The notes under the pieces are model-generated. The model was given only the letters and a program-made list of their open reading frames with translations. It ran no database searches and had not been told where the DNA came from. From Cellvibrionales bacterium (GTDB lineage: Bacteria; Pseudomonadota; Gammaproteobacteria; Pseudomonadales; JAHEGP01), in assembly GCA_024645065.1 (NCBI GenBank), contig JAHEGP010000005.1, positions 1 to 32,082 on the forward strand: DNA of 32,082 nt. Reading direction: 5' to 3'. The stretch's first letter is position 1; every line of letters begins with the position of its first letter. This document shows, piece by piece, positions 7,714-16,868 of this stretch. A program made the position numbers and the translations under genes.

Positions 7714-9651
7714 ATGTTAAACACCGAATCACTGGCACAACTGCAGCAATTGAAAGCTGATATCAAACAGGAACAGCGACGATTTACCGGTCTGGTAACG
7801 TCTTCCCAGGGCACCTTTGGCTTTGTTCGCGCTGATGCAGGCCAGCAACACTTTCTGCCGCCCCAGGAAATGCAGAAAGTGTTTCCCGGCGACAGGATAG
7901 AGTTCCAACTCAAAACCGATGATCGCGAGCGCGAATATGCCGCGGTGGAAAAACTGCTGGAGTCACCGCTCAAGGTGTTTTGCGGCAAGTGCATCCAGCA
8001 CGGCAAGGCCTGGTTCGTTGACATGGACCTGCCAAGGCTCAGCCGCAAGCTGTTTCTGCCGCCGTCCCAGCGCAATGGCATCAAGCCGGGAGACTGGCTG
8101 CAGTGCCAGGTATCCCGCCACCCCGTCAAGGACGGCAAGGGACAGGCATCGGTGAGGAAAAATCTCGGCCAGGATAGCGTCGCCGACTTTCCCAGTCGCT
8201 ACGCCAGCATTAATTTTCAGTTGTCACAGGCGAGCAATGCGATAACAGAAATCAGCGCAAAAATTGCGGAGCAGCTCACGCAGCGCCCTGAGCAAAGAGC
8301 GCTGCCGCTGGTCAGTATTGATCCTCCCGGGGCCGGAGACATCGATGATGCACTGAGTGCTGAAAAAACCGACGCCGGCTGGGAAGTAACGATAGCGATT
8401 GCCGACCCCGCCAGCGTGATTGATGTAGGTTCCAAAACCGGCATAGCGGCGCTGCAGCGGGCGGCGACCGCCTATCTGCCGCATCGACATTCGCCGATGC
8501 TGCCGTGTGAGCTATCCCACGATCAGCTATCGCTGCTGGCCTCACAATCGCGTCTCGCCGTACTCTGCCAGCTGAGCGTCGCATCCAGCGGCGAGGTTAC
8601 CGCTGCCCGGTTTGCCAACGCCGCCATCAACAGTCGCGCCCAGCTGAGTTACGCGGAGCTGGAGCACTACCTGCAGGAACAGCAGTTTCCGGAAACCCTC
8701 GACACCGATATCCAACAAAGCCTGTTGAACCTGGACCAGGCAACCCGGCAAATGCAGCAATGGCGCCGCGAGCATTACCTGTTGGTGGACGATCGCCCCG
8801 AGTTTCATATGAACCTCGCCAGTGACGGCCGCATTGAGGGCTTTACGCCCGTCACCAAAGGCGCCGCCAACCGCCTGGTCGAGGAATGCATGGTGGCGAC
8901 AAACCTGGCCGCCGCCCGGGAATTGCGCGATGCCGGCGGCCTTTACAAAGTGCACGCCGGCTTTCGACCGGAAAAGCTGAAAGACGCCGCCAGCATATTA
9001 CAGGAGTCCGGTTTCACAGAACTGGAGCAAGCTGAAGACCTGAATTCACTGCAGACCTATCGCAGCGCCATCAGCTGGCTGGGGGCCAGCAAGGAACACC
9101 AGCACCACAAGAATATCCTCAGCCGCTTTTTGCAACGCACCGCGCTGTCCAGCCAGCCAGGACCCCACCTGGGCATGGGAGTCGAGGCGTATCTTGGCTT
9201 TACCTCACCATTGCGCCGCTACAGCGATCTGTTCAATCACGCCCAGCTGCAACGCAAACTGGCCGGCCAGCCACCCCTGGCCCTGGAATCAGCCACATTG
9301 CAACAGCTTGAAGCCTCCCTTGGAGCTTTGCGCTCTGCCAGTTACTGGGCTGAGCAGTGGCTGAAATGCGACTATCTGCAGCGCCAGCCGGCGATCCCCA
9401 TGACGGGTCGGGTGGTTCAGGCCAACCCTTTTGGCCTGGTCGTGCGACTTGATGACAGTGGCATTGAAGGCATCCTGGAGAAGCGAGCCCTGCCTGGCAA
9501 ACCCAGGTTCAGCCCGACAAAATTGCGCTTCAGCAGCGAAGACCAGCACTTTGGCCTGGACGACCGGCTGACCGTCGAAATCAGCAGTATCCAACGCGAC
9601 AAGCGACAGATACTGTTCAAGCTGCCTGAAAAAGCGGGGGACGAGAGCTGA
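7714..9651 (+). CDS. rnb: Exoribonuclease II / RNase II-family protein
   Basis: N-terminal cold-shock-like domain, catalytic DPPGAGDIDDALS, YLGFTSPLRRYSDLFNHAQL, C-terminal S1-like MTGRVVQANPFGLVVRLDDSGIEGIL. Confidence 0.87.
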   Translation: MLNTESLAQLQQLKADIKQEQRRFTGLVTSSQGTFGFVRADAGQQHFLPPQEMQKVFPGDRIEFQLKTDDREREYAAVEKLLESPLKVFCGKCIQHGKAWFVDMDLPRLSRKLFLPPSQRNGIKPGDWLQCQVSRHPVKDGKGQASVRKNLGQDSVADFPSRYASINFQLSQASNAITEISAKIAEQLTQRPEQRALPLVSIDPPGAGDIDDALSAEKTDAGWEVTIAIADPASVIDVGSKTGIAALQRAATAYLPHRHSPMLPCELSHDQLSLLASQSRLAVLCQLSVASSGEVTAARFANAAINSRAQLSYAELEHYLQEQQFPETLDTDIQQSLLNLDQATRQMQQWRREHYLLVDDRPEFHMNLASDGRIEGFTPVTKGAANRLVEECMVATNLAAARELRDAGGLYKVHAGFRPEKLKDAASILQESGFTELEQAEDLNSLQTYRSAISWLGASKEHQHHKNILSRFLQRTALSSQPGPHLGMGVEAYLGFTSPLRRYSDLFNHAQLQRKLAGQPPLALESATLQQLEASLGALRSASYWAEQWLKCDYLQRQPAIPMTGRVVQANPFGLVVRLDDSGIEGILEKRALPGKPRFSPTKLRFSSEDQHFGLDDRLTVEISSIQRDKRQILFKLPEKAGDES

Positions 9652-9953
9652 ATCTCAAGCACTATCGGAGAAGCTTTCTCCCCCAACGGCGATAACTTTT
9701 ACCGCGAACAATCACACTTGCCGCCAGTTAAATTGGCATGCAGTTTTGCAACTTTTATTTCTTTGGTCTGGCAATCCCCTGAAATCCGTAAAGTCACTTG
9801 CAGCGCCCCCTGGAATCATCCAACGCTCGCTGGCAGTTGTTCGAGATGAAACCGCTCGCAGCGAGGCCGTGCCGAGTTACAGGATGGACTACCCGTCAGC
9901 GGACTGTCCCGGCCACCGCGCCCAGCGACGCCGATAGGCTCAGGCACTTGCCG

Positions 9954-10433
9954 CTAGCCACTGGCGGCTCGCTGACTGCGCAGCCCTTGTACCCTGGCCC
10001 TGCGTTCCAGGCGCTTGAGGTGCAGCCGCATATCCATTTTGCAGTGGGCGCACTCTGTGGCTAGTGGCTGGCCGTGCCCACAGCGGGGGCATACCAGTTC
10101 GCCCCCGGGCAAGTGCGCAGGTGGCGTGGCGGGGGCCTCCGGGGCGCTGTCGCTTGCTGCCGGCGCTTCGCCGTCGGAGTCCGGCTGCAACAGAATTTCT
10201 GCACCCAGTCGCTCCAGCAGCGCCTGATACTTGCCCGCCTCGGCTTGACCAAGACCGCGCTTGAGCGTAATCAGCCGACCGGAAAACAATTGCTCCAAAC
10301 CGCCGGCGTCCAGCTTGAGTAACTGACCAAGCTTCTGTCGAACCACGTCGACCTGGTGACCGCCGAGCGCCTCACCCCTGAACAGTAGTTTGTAGTGTGT
10401 CGGCACCATAGATATCCCGCCCTTCCCAGCCAC
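9954..10433 (-). CDS. Conserved hypothetical protein with C-terminal zinc-ribbon motif
   Basis: MVPTHYKLLFRGEALGGHQVDVVRQKLGQLL...; LVCPRCGHGQPLATECAHCKMDM (CxxC...CxxC). Confidence 0.65.
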   Translation of the reverse strand: MAGKGGISMVPTHYKLLFRGEALGGHQVDVVRQKLGQLLKLDAGGLEQLFSGRLITLKRGLGQAEAGKYQALLERLGAEILLQPDSDGEAPAASDSAPEAPATPPAHLPGGELVCPRCGHGQPLATECAHCKMDMRLHLKRLERRARVQGLRSQRAASG

Positions 10434-10547
10434 TCACATGTCGCACTCGTTTAGTACCAGGAGCCTGGGTCGAACCAGCCCCTGGCAGCAAGTGTAGGTC
10501 ACATCGATACCGCAGCCAGAACGCGGTAGTGAAAACACCAACCAGTG

Positions 10548-10572
10548 CGCATACCCCGGGGGTGCTTTTTTC
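10548..10572 (+). terminator. Possible Rho-independent terminator
   Basis: gcataccccgggggtgc imperfect hairpin followed by tttttt; orientation is + although flanking genes are -. Confidence 0.35.
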
Positions 10573-10723
10573 TGTGCCATGCTGACTGCGCTGCAACACC
10601 TTGACCGACTCACCAGAAGGGAGACAGCAGCCAGATCAAGGCTTTACCGTCGGATGGACAGCGCAGGGGCAGTCCGTTTGACCCGGGCGATATGATCTTG
10701 AACAGCAGGTTTTCGAGACTGTT

Positions 10724-11194
10724 TTAGCGCTGACGCTTGACCCTGTCGAACGCTCGCTGCTTTTCTTGCAGGTCGGCTTCGGCCCGTTCCAGGCGCTCGA
10801 TCCAGGCGGCATTGGGCCGCGCTCCGCCGGTCGCCGAACCCACCGTGTCGCCCTCGTGGATTTCCCGGGCACGCACCACAGTGCGCTCGGCCTGCTCCAG
10901 CTCGGCCCTGGCCTGGTCATAACGCTGTTGCCAGTCATTCTGCTGGGCGCGGCGCCGATTTTCCCGCTCGCGATCAGCCGCTTCCTGTTCACGCATCTGC
11001 TGCTCTATGTTGTCGCTCGGCATCACGTTGAGATTATCGTCCCCAACTTCGATCTCGCTGGTGCGGCTGGGGTCGGCAGGCGGCGAATCACTGTAAGTGA
11101 CATTCCCTTTCTCATCGACACTTTTATAGAGTGTGGTAGCACCAATGCCAAGGCTGATTGAGGCCGCTACCAGAGCTGACAATAGTCGATTCAT
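10724..11194 (-). CDS. DUF4124 domain-containing protein
   Basis: Signal peptide then TTLYKSVDEKGNVTYSDSPPAD (DUF4124 signature), followed by a charged coiled-coil region. Confidence 0.82.
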   Translation of the reverse strand: MNRLLSALVAASISLGIGATTLYKSVDEKGNVTYSDSPPADPSRTSEIEVGDDNLNVMPSDNIEQQMREQEAADRERENRRRAQQNDWQQRYDQARAELEQAERTVVRAREIHEGDTVGSATGGARPNAAWIERLERAEADLQEKQRAFDRVKRQR

Positions 11195-11464
11195 CGGAGG
11201 TAACTCCCTTATGGATTGGTTTGATTATAGGACGAAAAACCTGACAATTGGCCAGTGACATAAGCCGGACTTCACCTGCCCCGGGTTAGAGCTGAGAACC
11301 AGGCCGTAAGCCGAGATACTATTCGCACCCAGAGGGAGCCAGCCGAGGCGCGGCAGGATTTATCGCAGCAACGCCTGCCAGGGGATGCTGCACACAAACT
11401 ATTTGCTCCTGACTCGCTAAACGATATACATTAAACCCTCACAGCGGTGCAGAGGGAGGCCACC

Positions 11465-12316
11465 ATGCGTTGGCAAGGCGGAAGGCGCAGCAGGAATATT
11501 GAAGACCGACGTGGCAGCGGGGCCGGTCGAACAGCCACCGGCGGCGGTCTTGGTCTGCTGGTCCTGGTGCTACTGGGCCTGGTTTTTGGATTCAATCCAC
11601 TCACTTTATTTCAGGATGGCGGCCCTGGCGCGCCCAGTCTGGGTGGGCAATCCGCCCCGCGCCCGCCGGGGGAAGAGCAACTCACCGACTTCGTTGCAGT
11701 GGTGCTGGCCGACACCGAAGACACCTGGGGCCAGTTGTTCCAGTCTGCCGGAAAACGCTACCCGCCACCCACACTGGTACTGTTTAGCGGTATGACCCAA
11801 TCCGCCTGCGGCAATGCGCAGGCTTCTACGGGTCCGTTTTACTGCCCGGCCGACCAGAAACTCTATATCGACCTGCAGTTCTACCAGGAAATGAAAACCC
11901 GCTATGGGGCCCCAGGAGACTTCGCCCAGGCTTACGTGATTGCCCACGAGGTGGGGCATCACGTGCAAACCATGCTGGGTATTTCACAACAGGTCGTGCA
12001 GGCCCAGCAACGCGTGAGCAAGGTCGATGCCAATCAATTACAGGTGCGAATGGAATTGCAGGCAGACTGTTACGCCGGCATCTGGGCTCACCATGCAAAT
12101 CGTGCCCGCCATATACTGGAGCAAGGCGACGTGGCCGAGGGGCTCAACGCGGCTGCAGCCATTGGGGATGATCGCATGCAACAGCGCTCCAGGGGCTATG
12201 TCGTTCCCGAATCCTTTACCCACGGCAGCTCCCAACAGCGGGTTAATTGGTTCAATCGCGGTTTGCAAACCGGCTCGATGCAGCAGTGTGATACGTTTAA
12301 TGCCAATCCACTGTAA
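11465..12316 (+). CDS. ypfJ: Neutral zinc metallopeptidase, YpfJ/KPN_00215 family
   Basis: MRWQGGRRSRNIEDRRG N-terminus, single TM, HExxH in AYVIAHEVGHHVQTMLG, ELQADCYAGIWAH. Confidence 0.9.
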   Translation: MRWQGGRRSRNIEDRRGSGAGRTATGGGLGLLVLVLLGLVFGFNPLTLFQDGGPGAPSLGGQSAPRPPGEEQLTDFVAVVLADTEDTWGQLFQSAGKRYPPPTLVLFSGMTQSACGNAQASTGPFYCPADQKLYIDLQFYQEMKTRYGAPGDFAQAYVIAHEVGHHVQTMLGISQQVVQAQQRVSKVDANQLQVRMELQADCYAGIWAHHANRARHILEQGDVAEGLNAAAAIGDDRMQQRSRGYVVPESFTHGSSQQRVNWFNRGLQTGSMQQCDTFNANPL

Positions 12317-12379
12317 GCAGTTGAATCGCTGTTTGTCGTGACCTGGGGGAAGCAGCACACCGGTACGCAAGTCACCTGA

Positions 12380-13861
12380 ATGGATAACTCTACTCTCAAG
12401 CTGACGCCTGGAGACACAGGTACCAACGGCAAGGTAATGGAACGCTACTCGGCGCAGCATCTGCGCGATAAGCGATTCCAACCCACTGTGCCTTTCTGGC
12501 TGGAGTTTACGCTGGAGGGTGTTACAGAGCGCTGGCGGTGTATCGCCGTATTGCGTCATTTTCCCGGCAAGCGCCTGGTATTACAGCTGCAGCACGAAGA
12601 CTCGATCGTACTGTGTAAACTGTTTTTCGAGGGGCGCGACTATCACCGTGAATTGCGCGGCTGCAGCTACCTTGAGACAGCCGGCATTACCACCCCCGCA
12701 GTTCAACGCCACGGTGTCCTGGCCCGGGGCGGCAGCCTTATCCAATACCAGTTTATTGCGGGGCAAAACCTGGAGCAAATCAATATCGAACAGGCGTTGA
12801 CTCCTGACTCGACGATACTGCAATCCGCGGTGGTAGCCCTGGCAGAGATGCATCGCCACGGCTTGCGCCAAACCGATATTCACCTCGGCAATTTTCTCTA
12901 TCACCAGGATGCGATCTACGTGGTCGACACGGCCGCCATCCGGCGCAGTCGCGCACCCCTCAACGAGCGGTCCGCGATTACCAGTTTCGCGGATCTGGTA
13001 GGGCAGTTCAAACCGGGTCAGTTGGACGATCTTCAACCCCTTATTGCTGCCTACCAGGCGCACAGCCCCCATATCAGCCTGGCGCCGGAGGCGTTGGCTA
13101 GCGCCGTCCTGAAAAAGCGCGCATCGCGCTGGCGTCACTATCGCCGCAAACTCACACGGGTTTGCACCGAATTCAATTGCCAGCAAACCTTCAAGCGTTT
13201 CAGCGTTTGGCGGCGCGAGCTGGAAAGCCCCCCCCTGCTCAGGGTGTTGCACGACCTCGACCGCAGCCTGGAGCAGGGGAGTTATTTAAAGCAGGGTAAT
13301 ACCGCGACCGTTGCCCGCGCCAAAATCGATGGGCAAGCGCGAGTTATCAAACGTTACAATATCAAGAGCCGACGCCACCTGCTGAGCCGCTGCTGGCGCC
13401 CAACCCGGGGTTGGCGATCGTGGCACAACGCCCACTACCTGCTGTTCAATGGTCTGCAAACGCCACAGCCGGTTGCCCTCGTCGAGGAGCGCTGGGGGCC
13501 ATTACGAGGCCGGGCGTTTTTCCTCTGCGACTACGTCGCCGGGGATTCCCTGAAATCGGTATTGCAGACTGCCGACCCTGAGCAACGGCAAAAACTGGTG
13601 AATGACTTTGCCAGCATCGTGAATCGCTATTACCATGCCGGCATCAGCCACGGTGATATGAAAGCCGATAATTTTATCGTCACCCCGACACACATAACGA
13701 TAATCGACCTCGACCCAATGCAGTACCATCACGGCAAATCTGCGCTGCAAACAGCCCTCAGAAAAGACATACGTCGCTTTCTCGAAAACTTCAGCGGCGT
13801 CCAGGGCGAGGCAATTGCCAAAGAGCTGCTCGGGCGACTTCCGCAGGTATTAAGGCCCTGA
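12380..13861 (+). CDS. Tandem lipopolysaccharide-kinase-like (InaA/Kdo kinase-type) protein
   Basis: Two kinase-like catalytic segments: LRQTDIHLGNFLYHQDAIYVVDTAAI and ISHGDMKADNFIVTPTHITIIDLDPM. Confidence 0.78.
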   Translation: MDNSTLKLTPGDTGTNGKVMERYSAQHLRDKRFQPTVPFWLEFTLEGVTERWRCIAVLRHFPGKRLVLQLQHEDSIVLCKLFFEGRDYHRELRGCSYLETAGITTPAVQRHGVLARGGSLIQYQFIAGQNLEQINIEQALTPDSTILQSAVVALAEMHRHGLRQTDIHLGNFLYHQDAIYVVDTAAIRRSRAPLNERSAITSFADLVGQFKPGQLDDLQPLIAAYQAHSPHISLAPEALASAVLKKRASRWRHYRRKLTRVCTEFNCQQTFKRFSVWRRELESPPLLRVLHDLDRSLEQGSYLKQGNTATVARAKIDGQARVIKRYNIKSRRHLLSRCWRPTRGWRSWHNAHYLLFNGLQTPQPVALVEERWGPLRGRAFFLCDYVAGDSLKSVLQTADPEQRQKLVNDFASIVNRYYHAGISHGDMKADNFIVTPTHITIIDLDPMQYHHGKSALQTALRKDIRRFLENFSGVQGEAIAKELLGRLPQVLRP

Positions 13862-13864
13862 CCC

Positions 13865-14827
13865 ATGCGAATCCTGCTACTAGTACAACAAAAGCAACGC
13901 ATCATCCTCGACCGATTCTACGACTCCATCGTGCGCCACAGTGACGACTGCGAACTGCGCCAGCTCAGCTCGGAGCAACAGGCCGATCTGCGCAGCTATT
14001 TCGCGGATCTGGATACCGCCAGTTACGACCGGATTATTTTGTTTCTGCGCTTTAAGAAGGAGATTCGCCAGCGCCGCTTTATCCGTACCCTGCCCAAGCT
14101 CGTCATTCTCGAACATGACGCCTATCAAAATTACGCCCAGGGAAAGTACCATGGTGAGTTTTCCAGGCATTACCGCGCCCTGCCCTGGGCCAGAATCCTC
14201 TGTTCCGGGTACGTGCTGGCCGAACGGCTACGTGATGAGGGCTTTGATGCGGTGTTTGTTGGAAAGGGCTACGACCAGCAACTGCTGGCCAACCGACACC
14301 AACCAAGGGATATCGAAACGGGTTTTCTCGGCTCGCTGGAAAGCAGGATCTATACGCGCCGAAAGGCATTACTCGAACAGCTCGCAAGCCGGGAGAATCT
14401 ACTGATTAGGCGTACTCAGTCGGGTGAAGAGTATGCCGAAACACTGAATCGCATTCGCTATTTTGTTAGCGCCGATGTCGGCATGGGCGAATATATGATC
14501 AAAAACTTTGAGGCCATGGCATGCGGTTGCGTGGTGCTGGCCTGGAACCAGGGAGAGGTGGAGAATGCCGGCCTGGGCTTGCGCGACATGGAAAATATCG
14601 TGCTGTATGAAAGCCTGGAGGAATTGCAGCAAAAACTCCGGCAACTGCGCGCCAGTCCGCAGCTTGCCGACAGCATTGCCGCAGCCGGACAAGCGCTGGT
14701 TGAACAGCATTACAGCTGGGAAAAGCTGGGAGCAAGGGTCGTCGAGGTACTGAAACCGCCGCTGCGGCAAAAGATCAGTCGCACCTCCTTCGGGATCAAG
14801 CGCCTCACATGGGCACCCCCGAATTAA
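13865..14827 (+). CDS. Glycosyltransferase family protein
   Basis: FVSADVGMGEYMIKNFEAMACGCVVLAWNQGEVE...HYSWEKLGARVVEVL resembles the C-terminal half of GT-B/CgeB-like glycosyltransferases; start 3 nt after the kinase stop. Confidence 0.7.
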   Translation: MRILLLVQQKQRIILDRFYDSIVRHSDDCELRQLSSEQQADLRSYFADLDTASYDRIILFLRFKKEIRQRRFIRTLPKLVILEHDAYQNYAQGKYHGEFSRHYRALPWARILCSGYVLAERLRDEGFDAVFVGKGYDQQLLANRHQPRDIETGFLGSLESRIYTRRKALLEQLASRENLLIRRTQSGEEYAETLNRIRYFVSADVGMGEYMIKNFEAMACGCVVLAWNQGEVENAGLGLRDMENIVLYESLEELQQKLRQLRASPQLADSIAAAGQALVEQHYSWEKLGARVVEVLKPPLRQKISRTSFGIKRLTWAPPN

Positions 14828-14831
14828 TCCC

Positions 14832-15986
14832 GTGAACACGCCATCGATCAGCAGCAAACTCCCCGAGGTCGGCACCACGATTTTTACCGAGATGTCGTTG
14901 CTGGCACAAACCCACAACGCCATTAACCTGTCCCAGGGCTTTCCTGACTTCAATCCGCCACAGGGCTTGATCGACAGGCTCAGCTACCATATCAACCAGG
15001 GACATAACCAGTATGCCCCGATGAGTGGCCTGCCGGCCCTGCGCCAGCAACTGGCCACCAAACTCGACCGCTGGTACCAACGCCAGGTTGACCATGACCA
15101 GGAAATCACCGTGGTGCCCGGCGCCACGGCAGCGCTGTTCTGCGCCATCCACGCGGTAGTCAGACCCGGCGACGAGGTAATCGTATTCGACCCCAGCTAC
15201 GACAGTTACGACCCGGCGATCACCCTGGCGGGAGGACGCTGCGTTCACCTGCCGCTGCAGGCCCCTAACTACACCATAGACTGGCAACGAACCGCCGATG
15301 CGATCACCAGCCGCACCCGACTGCTCATTATCAATTCGCCCCACAACCCCAGCGGTACTGTGCTGACATCTGAGGATCTGCTCACCCTGCAGAGGCTGTT
15401 GCGCGATACCGAGGTGCTGGTGCTGTCCGATGAAGTCTACGAGCACCTGGTGTTCGACGGGCGCCGACATGCCAGCGTCTTGCAGTTCGACGAGCTGTTT
15501 GCACGCAGCTTCGCCGTATTTTCGTTTGGCAAAACCTATCACGCCACCGGTTGGAAGACCGGCTACTGCGTGGCGCCCGGGCCATTGATGAGCGAGTTTC
15601 GCAAGGTACATCAGTACCTCACTTTTGTCGCTGTGACACCTATCCAGTGCGCCCTGGCCGATTTCATGGCATCGGACCCGCACTACCTGTCAGAGCTGGC
15701 CGGCTTCTACCAGCAAAAGCGGGACTATTTCTGTACCGGCCTCGCCGCCAGCCGATTTGGCTTTACACCGGCTCAGGGTACCTTTTTTCAACTCGCCGAT
15801 TACAGCGCGATCAGCGATCTTGATGAACGCGCTTTTTGTCACTACCTCACCACCGAGGTGGGTGTTGCCGCCATTCCCCTGCAGCCTTTTTACCGGCAGC
15901 CGGCGCCCGGCTCCCAGCTGCGCTTTTGCTTCGCTAAAAGTGACCACACCTTGCAACGGGCGTTGGACAAACTATGCAGACTTTAA
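14832..15986 (+). CDS. Methionine aminotransferase, PLP-dependent (YbdL-like)
   Basis: INLSQGFPDFNPPQGLID, VVPGATAALFCAI, INSPHNPSGTVL, PLP-lysine SFGKTYHATGWKTGY; GTG start. Confidence 0.88.
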   Translation: MNTPSISSKLPEVGTTIFTEMSLLAQTHNAINLSQGFPDFNPPQGLIDRLSYHINQGHNQYAPMSGLPALRQQLATKLDRWYQRQVDHDQEITVVPGATAALFCAIHAVVRPGDEVIVFDPSYDSYDPAITLAGGRCVHLPLQAPNYTIDWQRTADAITSRTRLLIINSPHNPSGTVLTSEDLLTLQRLLRDTEVLVLSDEVYEHLVFDGRRHASVLQFDELFARSFAVFSFGKTYHATGWKTGYCVAPGPLMSEFRKVHQYLTFVAVTPIQCALADFMASDPHYLSELAGFYQQKRDYFCTGLAASRFGFTPAQGTFFQLADYSAISDLDERAFCHYLTTEVGVAAIPLQPFYRQPAPGSQLRFCFAKSDHTLQRALDKLCRL

Positions 15987-16750
15987 CTATCGGATTGGTG
16001 CAGGCCGCACTGTACTGGGAGCAAGCCGGCGCCAACAGGCGGCATTTCGACCAACTGCTGGCGGGCTGCGACGCACCCCTGGACATGATCGTCCTGCCCG
16101 AAATGTTCAATAGCGGTTTTACCAACGCGGCCACCAGCGTTGCCGAGCCCATGACCGGTCCCAGTGTGCAGTGGATGCAGCAAATTGCCGAATGCCGACA
16201 GTGCGCGGTGTGCGGCAGTCTCGCCATCATCGATGAGGGCGTGGTTTACAATCGACTGGTTTTCGCCGCGCCCGAGGGTGTGCTGCATCACTATGACAAA
16301 CGCCATTTGTTCCGTATGGCCAATGAGCAACAACGCTATGGAGCCGGCAATTCCAGGGTGGTGGTCAACTTTCGCAGCTGGCGCATTTGTCTTCAGGTCT
16401 GCTACGACCTGCGTTTCCCGGTTTGGAGCCGCAACTGCAATGACTATGACCTGCTGCTTTACGTCGCCAACTGGCCCCAGCGACGACGAATGCACTGGCG
16501 CCAGTTATTGATTGCGCGCGCAATCGAAAACCAGGTTGGGGTTATCGGTGTGAACCGGGTGGGAACCGACGGCAATGGCATAGCATATAGCGGCGATAGC
16601 CTGGCCATCGACGCCCGGGGCGAGCTTCTGGTCGATTGCCACGACCGGCCTGGCGTCCACATTGCCCAGTCGAACGGAGCCGAACAGCAGCAGTATCGCG
16701 AGACGTTTCCGGCCTTTCTGGATGCAGATCACTTTACCCTGCACCGCTAA
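15974..16750 (+). CDS. Nitrilase-family amidohydrolase (omega-amidase/YafV-like)
   Basis: Glu-Lys-Cys triad: IVLPEMFNSGF, YDKRHLFRM, QVCYDLRFPVW. Confidence 0.88.
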   Translation: MQTLTIGLVQAALYWEQAGANRRHFDQLLAGCDAPLDMIVLPEMFNSGFTNAATSVAEPMTGPSVQWMQQIAECRQCAVCGSLAIIDEGVVYNRLVFAAPEGVLHHYDKRHLFRMANEQQRYGAGNSRVVVNFRSWRICLQVCYDLRFPVWSRNCNDYDLLLYVANWPQRRRMHWRQLLIARAIENQVGVIGVNRVGTDGNGIAYSGDSLAIDARGELLVDCHDRPGVHIAQSNGAEQQQYRETFPAFLDADHFTLHR

Positions 16751-16868
16751 AGTGGAATAGCGCCGGGTTGGGCAGAGGCCGCGTTCAAAGGGGCTGCGAA
16801 GAGCCGGTCACTCTGCGACGCACTCGCCCCCGGGGCTGGCGCCTGCTCGTTCGACTGCGGTTTTCAGG

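Noticed and set aside
9652-9953. Intergenic region after rnb considered as a structured RNA gene
   Set aside because: Only a short ggagaa/ttctcc stem without a T-tract and no recognisable known RNA motifs.
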